DNA of 64,000 nt from Edaphochlamys debaryana (Eukaryota; Chlorophyta; Chlorophyceae; Chlamydomonadales): assembly GCA_016858145.1 (NCBI GenBank), contig JAEHOE010000198.1, positions 106,717-170,716 on the forward strand, in the 5' to 3' direction. The number at the start of each line of letters is the position of its first letter. Position 1 is the stretch's first letter. Below, piece by piece: positions 53,601-64,000 of this stretch. Made by a program: the position numbers and the translations under genes. The notes beneath the pieces were generated by a model, which saw only the letters and a list, made by a program, of their open reading frames with translations, was not told where the DNA came from and did not search any database.

Positions 53601-56600
53601 GGTAGCTTGGCATGGTACCGAGGAGCTACGCTATGTTGGCAGATCCCGGGCCCCCCGCCCCCCCCCCCGGCTGCCGGCCGCACCTGAGTTGGGCGGCGGG
53701 CACCAGGTCATCCCGCCGGTGGGCCTTTGGGGTGGGGGGGGGAGGGGGCAGGACAGCGAAGAACCGAGGTGAGGTGTGGAGAGAAGGGAGGAGTCGCCCG
53801 GCTGCAGTAGGAAGCTCTCTCAAGCACATGCACATGCGCCGAGGCTTCAAGGTCTCACCGGGTTCTGCTGCAGGTGCCCCCCCTGCCCTGCCCCCGCCCC
53901 CGCCTTGGTGGGGGTCTGGGCAGCGGAGGGCGGGCCCCCCGACCCGGCGCCCAGGGGCGGGGCGTGGGGCGCGGGGGCGGGGGTGGGCGGTATGTGCGCC
54001 CCCGCCTCCTGCGCCGCCTGCGGGAGTGGGGGGGGGGGCAGAGGTGAGACGACAGGGCAGCGGGGCAAGCCGTCCTCATCACCCAGCCCCCCTGCCCGCA
54101 CGACCACCCTTGCACGATCCACCAGCCCCCCCCCCGAGTGCGCGCGGTCCCCCATAGTCAATGGTCCACCCGCAGCTCCAGGTCATGCAATCCGCCCGCA
54201 CCCCCCCCACCCGCTGCAGCCCTCTGGGTCTGGCCCCACCTTCCTTCTCCTCCCCCGCCCCCGTGCGACCCCAAATCCCTCCCTCCGCCTCCGCCCCGGG
54301 CCCCCACAACCCCCCCTCCCACCCCCCCACCCCACCCTGAGCTTTGCTTCCAGCTCCCGCACCCTCCGCCCGAAGATGGCCTTCTGCTCCTCCAGCTGCC
54401 GCTCCAGCTCCTTGGCGCGGCCGCGGTTCTGAGGAGGGGAGGGGGGTAGGAAGGGGGGGGCAGGGGGGGTGGGGTAGGGGGCAGGAGAGGGGGCGGAGGC
54501 GGGAGGGGGGAGCAGGCGGGTGTGCACAGAAGGGATGGCAGGGGGCGAGAGCGTACCGGCACATGGGCTGAGGTGCTGGGCAGGCGCTGAAACGGTGCTG
54601 CCCAATGCGCAGCCCTCGCTGCCCCTACCCTCACTCCCTCCATCAGCCCCTCCCCCCACCCCCCCCACCCCCCACCACGCACCTTGGTGGCTGCCTCCAG
54701 CCGCCCCGCCCGCTCCGCGTACTGCTGCCTCAGGGCCTCCAGGCGCTGCTGGTAGGAGCGCAGCTGCAGCTCAAAGTCCTCATCCTGGGGGGGGATGGAT
54801 GGGAGGGAGGGGGGGGGGGGTGCCACCGTGCGCTGGGCCTCCTATCCCGTCCTGCAGTCTCCGACACCGCAACTCTCCCCCCCTCGCCCGCTTGAACCGC
54901 TCCCCTGCCCCCTGCCCCTCACCCCACCACCGCGTCTGGCCCCCTCCCCTACCTGCTCCCCCCGCCGCCCAGCCCCCCCCCCCACCTTGACCCTCAGCTC
55001 CGCCTCCAGCGCCTCCACCCGCTCCCGCAGCTCCCCCACCAGCGCCGCCTCCTCGGGGGAGGGCCGCGCAGCCGCCACCACCGCCGCCAGACTGTTGCCC
55101 GGGGCGCGGCCGCGGAGCGCCTTCTGGAGCTGCTCCACCTGGTGGGGGATGGGAAATGGGGGGGGGTGAGGGGGGAGACAGGGAGGGCGGTGAGGGGGGT
55201 GTATGGATGGCGAGGGCCGAGGGAGCGGTGGGCTGGTGAGGGGTTGGGGTTGGGGGGTGTTTGTTGCTGAGCGGTGGGGGGGGAGGAGGGAGGAAGGGGT
55301 CGAAGATGGAAGGTAGGGGGGAACCTGGCGCCCCCGGCCTCTCCCGACGTCCCCTCCCCCCCCCCATCACCACCGCCTCCAGTGGCCCCCAGCCCCTCCC
55401 CCCCACCGCCCACCTGCGCCTCCAGCTCCCGCACCCGCGCCTGTGCGGTCGCGGCGCGGGTGGCGGCGGGGCCCTTGGCGTTGGGGCCTGCAGGGCGGGG
55501 GGAAAGGCGGGGGCAGGGCGGTTGTGCCATACGGTACTCTTGAAGGGTCGGCGTGCTCATCTGCCCGAGGGGTCCTGCTCCCTCCCGTCCTCTCCCTCCC
55601 CTCCTCTCCGCCCCCTTGCTCTTCCCCGCCGCCCCCCCCCCAACCCCCGCCGCCCCCCCCCAACCCCACCCTCGTACTGCGCCAGCCGCGCCTGCAGCCC
55701 CTGAATGGCCTCCCGCTGCTGCTGCAGGAGCCCCGCGTTGGCGGAGAGGAGCCCCTGGTTCTCGGCGTACCAGGACAGCTTGGACTGGGGGGGGGGGGTG
55801 TGTGTGTGGAGGAGGGTGGAGGGGGGTGGAGGGCAGGGTAGCCGAGATCTCCCTGGGCACAGGCGACTACCGCCGGTAGGGGGTGGGGGTTTAAGGGGGG
55901 TGGGAGGGGCGGGGTGAGATCTGCGTACCAGGACAGCTTGCACTGGGGGTTTTGGGGTGGCGGGGTGGGGGTGACGGGGTGTTGGCCAGATGTGAACGTC
56001 AGGACAGCTTGCAGTGGGGTGGGGAGGTGTGGTGGTGGTGTCGGTGAGGGTACCGGTATGGGGTGCGTGGGGGAGGGGTCAGAGCGTGGACGATAACGAG
56101 GTGGTAATGGTCGTGGTGGTCGTGGTGTGGTGGGGATCAGAGGGGATGGCTTCCAACCGGTTTTTGGGCTGAGCCGCCGCCGTCAGGCTCTTCGGGCGGC
56201 GAAGCCCCCCGGGATTACCCCGTGTCATTGGGCCCCCTGGGGGGGACCACGGGGCTCAGCCCTTTTCCTGCCTTCGGGCAGCCACCCTTGTTCAACGCTG
56301 TGCCCATAACCCCCGTGGCCCTTGCCCCCGCCCTCTGCGCGGCCCGCCTCCCTGTGATTGCTCTTGCGCCTGCACCGGCCTCAGTCGGATGGGCCCGCCC
56401 CCTGCCAGGTGGACTCGCGCGTGCATGGCTCTGCCCAACCACACCACCCCAATCAGATCCCAACTGCCGTACCCCTACGTATGGTACCAACCACGCTACC
56501 CGAACTGGGATACGTACCGTAACCTCACCCAGGGGGGGATATGTATGGGGTATAAGGTTTGGGATACGTGTCATACTGATCCGCGCCAGCGGGGGGGAGG

Positions 56601-59600
56601 TATGGGAGAGGTATGGGAGACGTAATTCATACTTCTCCTCACCCCGCGGGGGAGACGTACGGGGCAGGTATTCACAGTGCATTTCCTCGCTCGTACAGCA
56701 TTCCCCCCCCCCCCTCCACCTGCATCTCCGCTATCAGCGCCTGCTGCTGCGCCCGCTGCGCCTCCATCTCCCCCCGCAGCTTGGTCACCAGCACATCGCC
56801 ATCGGCCATGGCCTGGGGGGGGGGGGGGGCAGGTAGGGGGGGGGGAGGGGGGAGGGGGATAGAGGGTGGGTGTGTTTGTGGAGAGGGTGTGCTGATGGGC
56901 AGGTGCTAGTTGGGGGTGTTGGCCTCACGAGTGAGGGGGTTGAGGGTGCGGAAAGGGCTCGGGCTGCACCGCAGCGGACCTCTACCAGCTGCCCTCCGGG
57001 GTGTTTTCCCCCCCCCCAGTGCCCCCCTCCCCCCCCTCCCCCACCTGGAGGTCCACGCCCCCCGCCCTCGCCTCCAGCGCCCGCTTCTCCGCCCGCAGCT
57101 TGTCCAGCTGCGCCTTGAGCTCCTTCTCGCGGGACTGGGGAGGAAGGGGGGGGGAGGGGGGAAGCGTGCGTCAGGCACGGTGCGCCCGGCTGTAGCCCCA
57201 TCTAAAATCCCGTACGCTCACCCTCTCAACCCCCGCTACCCTCCCCCCCCCCACCTGTGCCTCGTCCCGCACCCCCTGCAGCTCCCGCTCCAGCGCCAGC
57301 ACGCGGCCCAGCTTGGCGGCGGTGTCGGCGTTGCGCCGCCCGGCGTCCTCGCGCTGGGGTAGAAGAGGGGTGTTTGGAGGGGGTGGAGGGGGGCAGGGGA
57401 GGGGAGGGGAAGGGGGGAGGGGAGGGGGGTGGCGTTGGTGTGTCTATATGAAGCCCCGCTCCCCACCCGGTCCCGGGTCCCCAGCCTGATCGCCAGCGCG
57501 AGGCCCGCACGCCCTCCGAGCCCCCCCGTGAGGCGCACACCCCGCCGTGCGCTGGCCACCGCTCCGCACACCCGCAGAGCTCTCACCCGTCTCTGCACCC
57601 ACGCACCCACCCGCTCCCCCCTTCCCAGTTCCCCCCTCCCCCCCCCCACCTGCATCATGGCCGCCCGCTCCGTCCGCAGCACGTCCTCGGCGGAGCGGGC
57701 CTCGGCGGCGGCCAGGGAGGCCTCCAGCTCCTGGGGGGGGAGGGTGTTGTTGGGGGAGAGGGGACGGGGGGGGGGGGGGTGTTTCAGCCAAGGAGTATCG
57801 CGTCGCCTGCGCCAGGGAGGCAAAGCTTGCGGAGGAACAGGGGGAAGGATGGGCCGGCTGGCACGCCGGATGGGGCCGTGAAGGGAACAGAGGCCGAGCC
57901 CAGGGCACGAAGGGCCCCCTCATTTGCGCGCCCCCCCTATCAACCTCTCCCCTCCCCTCACCACCTCCCCCCCTCCCCTTGCCTTGATGGTCCGTGTGGC
58001 CGCCTCGTTCTCCTGCTGGTAGCCCCGGATGAGCAGCTCGGTCTGCAGCAGCTCCTTACGCAGGCCCTCGGCCTCCTCGGGGCTGATGGAGGGGGACGCA
58101 CCGGCACCGCCCGTGGAGCCGCGCGGGTTGCTGCTGCCAGTCAGCCGGCCCTGGGGGTGGGTGGTTTGGAAGGGGTGGGGGGGAGAGGGGGGGGAGGCGG
58201 TGGCCGCGGTGGGGCCGTTGTTGTGTGATGCGTTGGGCCGCCCCCTGCTAGTGGCGGGGCGGGAGCGTGTGTTGTGGCGGGGGCTGTGGTGGGATTCTGC
58301 AGCGGCTGTGATGGGCCAGAGGCTCTGCTCAGCGCCGGCCCCAGGCAGGGCTGCCCGGCCCAGAGCCGCCCGCCTACCCGTGTCGGCCCCCCCCACCACC
58401 ACCGCGCCCGCCCCAACCTATGCGCTCTGCGCTTCCAGCTGCTGCGGTCCCTCCACCCCGGAAGGCCCCCACCCCCGTTACCTTCAACAACACCCCCCCA
58501 CCCCCCACCATCACGCCCGGCTAGCCTCCCCCTCCCCCCACCTTGGCGCTGGCTGCCTCCAGCTGCTGCACGCGGGTGCGCAGGGACTGCACCTCGCGCT
58601 GCTTCTCCAGCAGCCGGGCCTGGGGGGTATTGGGGAAGGGGGGGAGACATGTGGGGAAGCCGGGAGCGGCGCGGCCCCGGCCCCGGCCCTCTCGCCCCGC
58701 TTCCCCTCCTGCTCCTCGCCCCCAGTGCCCTCATCTCCCCACCCTCACCCCCCACCCCACCCACCTCCCAGCTCTCGTTCAGGCGCCGCTCCTGCTCCTG
58801 CATGCGCCCACTCAGCTCCACCAGGGCGGCCTCGGCGGAGGAGCGGGCGCGCTCCGCAGACACCACCTGGGGGGGGAGGGGGTTGGGGGGAGTGTGTGGG
58901 GGGGGGAAGGGATGGGTAGAAGGTTGGGGCGGGTTGACAGCCCCTTCCACCGGCCTCTCCTCGGGTGCGTGCCTCCCCATCACTCCCCGACTTATCCATG
59001 CGCTCGTGCTCGGGCCCCGCACCGTCCTCGTTCTGCACGCTTGCCTGCAGGCCCCTCCGCGCCCGTGCCTGCCCCTGCCCCCTTCCATGCCCCCCCTCAC
59101 TACCCCCCTTCCCCCCCACCTGCGCCGTGAGCCCCTCCACCGCCGCCTGCAGCTGCCGTACGGTCTCCGAGGCCCTCAGCGCGTCTACGCTCTGGCGGAT
59201 GGAGGCGGCCAGCTGGGCCTGGGGGGGGGGGGGGTGGAGTGGGAATGTCAGGAAGCAGCAGGTGCACAGCCGCTGAGACACGCGCGCATGGCCGTGGAAG
59301 CATGGTGCCTTGCCGGAGGCCTAACCGCTGTGCGGCTACCAGAGGGCGAGGGTCAGGTGGAGAACGGCGCAAGAGCCAGTGCGGTTGCGTGGGCCCCTGG
59401 CAACCCTTAGCCGGGGCGTGGGTCCCCGGGCCCCTGGTCGTGGGATCCCGCATAGCCAGTCTGGTGGGGGGGGGCGTCCCCTAGGTGGTACCGGGCACGC
59501 AGCGTCACACACTCGTGGCCCCAGTACGGTAGCCAACGGCGCAAGAGCTAGGGTGGGCAGCGCGTGGTCCCTTGGCAGGGGGCACCCCCCAGGCAGTGAC

Positions 59601-60788
59601 GCCCTCGCCAGGCAAGCCCTAGCCTCGGTTAGGGTGGGGTAGAATGCCACAGAGCCAGTCTGGGCGGGGCCCCTCGGCGGTACCGGGAACGCCGGAAGGC
59701 GGTACCGGGAACGCCGCGACGCACTCGGCCCTCAACCTCAAGCCCTCCCCTTCACGCCAGCCGCTGTGCCCCCCCCCCCCGCACCTGGTGTGCGGCTGCG
59801 TCCCGGCTGCCGGCCTGCTGCAGGAGCGCGGCGCTGAGGGCGGGGATGCCCCCCTCGGACTGGGAGGGGGCGGGGTGGGGCGCGGGCAGCGGCAGGTACT
59901 GCGGGTGCGAGGCGGAGGGGCCCCCGCCCCCGCCGGCACCGCCTCCGCTGGAGCTGCGGCCCGAGGGCAGGGGCGGGCGGGCGGCGGGCGGGATGCCGGG
60001 GGTGGCCGCCGGGGTGCCCCGCGCGAGGTAGGGCGAGACGGCCGGGTTGAGGGGCGGCAGGGCCGGGGGCGGCGGGGAGGGGGGGCTGCCGCCCGTGAGG
60101 TATGTGGAGGTGGAGGTGCGCGGGGGCTCGGCCGAGGCGGGCGGAGAGGCCGCCTGGTAGCCTGAGCCCGCCCCGACGGATAGCGCTGACGTCCGGGGGC
60201 CCAGGTCGGGGGTGCCGTGCTCCGGTGTGTCGCTGTCTCCGTAGGGGTCGTGTGTGGGGCGCCCCGGGGAGGCGGAGCCCGAGGCAACGCTGTGGCGCGA
60301 ACCCACGTGCTCCACCATGCCCACGCCCACGGATGGCCCCGCGGTCGATCCCTCATCCTCGCCGTGGCTCAGCTCCGCGTCGTCGTAGTCGTTCCGGTAG
60401 CTGCTGTCGCCGCCAGGAGCGCCGTCGTGCGAGCCTGGGCAGGTCGCGTTGATTTGGGGTGGGCAGGCGTCCTAGGATGGCTTGCACCAGCGGGGTCGAT
60501 GGCCACCGACGGGCATGGTCACCCGCGGTGCTGGGCTTTCCCCACCCGGCACACGCTCTAGCGTGTGAGGTGCGCACGATATCCTGCCGGACTCCTACCT
60601 GCCGCGCCACCGTAGCCTGAGCTGTGGTGGCTTGCCGGGGTGGGTTCGCCGAACGGCTCCACAGCTCCGGCATCCAGCTCCAACCCCGCATCCAGTCCGT
60701 CCTCGTCTGCCTCCAATTCGAAGTCATCCTCGTAGCCCGCGCTGTTTCCCGCGCTGCTGTAACGCGAGGACCGCTGAGTTGTGCTCAT
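50616..60788 (-). CDS. Long coiled-coil protein (1167 aa), possible centrosome/cilium type
   Basis: Twenty-five exons, in frame: 60788-60599, 60434-59785, 59218-59120, 58866-58765, 58619-58542, 58150-57983, 57730-57650, 57353-57255, 57134-57045, 56812-56720, 55784-55670, 55487-55414, 55138-54986, 54784-54683, 54428-54336, 54017-53859, 53724-53684, 53527-53470, 53215-53109, 52943-52618, 52458-52274, 51923-51870, 51600-51442, 51202-51117, 50757-50616. Residues 1-280 are disordered, acidic then Pro/Ser-rich; they include AGYEDDFELEADEDG, a YEDDFE motif of a kind seen in some ciliary and centrosomal proteins (inference). From about 280 to the end are heptad-rich helices (RLLEKQREVQSLRTRVQQLE, SREKELKAQLDKLRAEKRAL, DFELQLRSYQQRLEALRQQY). 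Eighteen of 24 introns are phase 0. Introns 57731-57982 and 51601-51869 start with GC. Function unknown. Confidence 0.82.
52083..52209. repeat. 74-bp tandem repeat with 37-bp sub-units
   Basis: Units carrying CCCACCCAGCCCCGTGACCC occur three times between 52083 and 52209, in the intron between exons 52458-52274 and 51923-51870. Confidence 0.85.
53221..53310. repeat. GGGGTGGGT-type tandem repeat
   Basis: Intronic; complementary to the transcript sense strand, where it forms a CCCACCCCACC tract upstream of exon 53215-53109. Confidence 0.85.
55765..56019. repeat. Exon start present three times in the coiled-coil gene
   Basis: The start of exon 55784-55670 with its acceptor (55765-55790) recurs at 55923-55948 with one mismatch and, shortened, at 55999-56019. 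All copies keep the CAG acceptor context in transcript sense. Confidence 0.85.
56166..56294. repeat. Inverted repeat and dispersed element copy 2 inside an intron
   Basis: GGGCTGAGCC (56166-56175) and GGCTCAGCCC (56255-56264) are inverted copies. The second starts a block GGGGCTCAGCCCTTTTCC, hairpin CTGCC/GGCAG, CCACCCTTGTT that parallels 37322-37372. A related TTTTTGGGGCTGAGCCC stretch is at about 36664-36681. Confidence 0.55.
59361..59715. repeat. Degenerate tandem duplications in the first long intron of the coiled-coil gene
   Basis: AACGGCGCAAGAGC is at 59363-59376 and 59535-59548; blocks from AGCCAGTCTGG to GGTACCGGG are at 59455-59500 and 59653-59692, with a short third copy at 59697-59715. 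The intron looks built from copies of 170-200 bp. Confidence 0.65.
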
Positions 60789-61184
60789 TTACGCTCAACG
60801 ACAGCTGCAGACTTGCGTTGACCGTGGGGTTTCCACTGTGCGCTGCATCATGTGTAGGGCTGAGATGGTCGAAGTGGTGCGGTCAACAACAGCGGAACGC
60901 GTGCGCAGTCTCCAAAGAGACCGGCAATCGGGGAGGCATGGGGGCCCAATGGCGGGCTTCTGAGAAACATGAACCCTTTGGCTTCGGCCGCGCCCCTAAC
61001 AAATCCGTATGGGTTGCAAACCCATAAAGTGAGTCGTAAGCTTTGCGCAGCGCGGTTTGCCAAGTCGCGAGAGCCACGCATCGCCTGTACTTAACTAGCG
61101 ACGCGTTCCTCGACGAACCCCTGTCCACCGTTTTTCAATAGGTCTCAAGAAGTCGCGACTTACCTGCGCGAGATAGAAACGCAC
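60789..61184. promoter_or_regulatory. Divergent promoter region, coiled-coil gene / thioredoxin reductase
   Basis: 396 bp between head-to-head ATGs, lower GC than either gene, no coding exon. Shared regulation is possible but not shown by the sequence. Confidence 0.5.
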
Positions 61185-63938
<2,754 letters not shown>

Positions 63939-64000
63939 GTGAGCATGTGGGAGGGGGGGGAGGGAAAGGGGGTGGGGGGGAGGGAAGGGGTGGGGGGGGG

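Overview
This is nuclear DNA from a eukaryote, most likely a green alga of the Chlorophyceae. The window is very GC-rich (around 70 percent by eye). Genes are broken into many short exons with GT-AG (a few GC-AG) introns, codons end in G or C, and the gene content fits: a selenoprotein-type thioredoxin reductase, a plant-type Nudix hydrolase and a GT90 glycosyltransferase. There is no bacterial-style operon, CRISPR array, rRNA, or tRNA that I could see. I built exon models by hand by requiring splice sites, reading phase and protein continuity to agree. Every complete model below closes in frame except one exon of the lectin-like gene.

Layout, left to right. (1) 168-2411 (-): start of a cyclic-nucleotide-binding-domain protein that runs off the left edge. 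(2) 2967-5790 (-): organelle-targeted Nudix hydrolase. (3) 6130-10966 (+): secretory GT90 glycosyltransferase. (4) 11974-14507 (+) and (6) 19122-21693 (+): two paralogues with EF-hands and an unrecognised cysteine/tryptophan module, flanking (5) 15735-17642 (+), a small secreted protein. (7) 22400-26230 (-): coiled-coil protein with a possible KNL1/Spc7-like C-terminus. (8) 27119-28995 (+): membrane-hairpin protein with a His/Pro-rich tail. (9) 30580-36066 (-): 1440-residue low-complexity protein. (10) 36248-37075 (+): putative 86-residue small protein. (11) 37989-38141 (+): 50-residue membrane protein whose stop lies 13 nt before (12) 38155-39188 (+), an O6-alkylguanine-DNA alkyltransferase. 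(13) 40686-49958 (-): secreted EGF-like plus three F-type-lectin-like modules. (14) 50616-60788 (-): 25-exon, 1167-residue coiled-coil protein. (15) 61185-end (+): high-Mr thioredoxin reductase, cut by the right edge.

The most unusual patterns are in the introns. In at least nine places a 14-38 bp segment around a splice junction has a second (sometimes third) copy 50-235 bp away, in most cases inside the adjoining intron. Most introns on both strands start with a G run and end with a C run in the transcript sense, so intron ends are self-complementary. Two arrays of a 7-bp CCCCCTG repeat lie in introns of gene 13. The EF-hand/Cys-Trp paralogues, the triple F-type-lectin protein and the possible bicistronic 50-aa/MGMT pair are the best protein-level leads.
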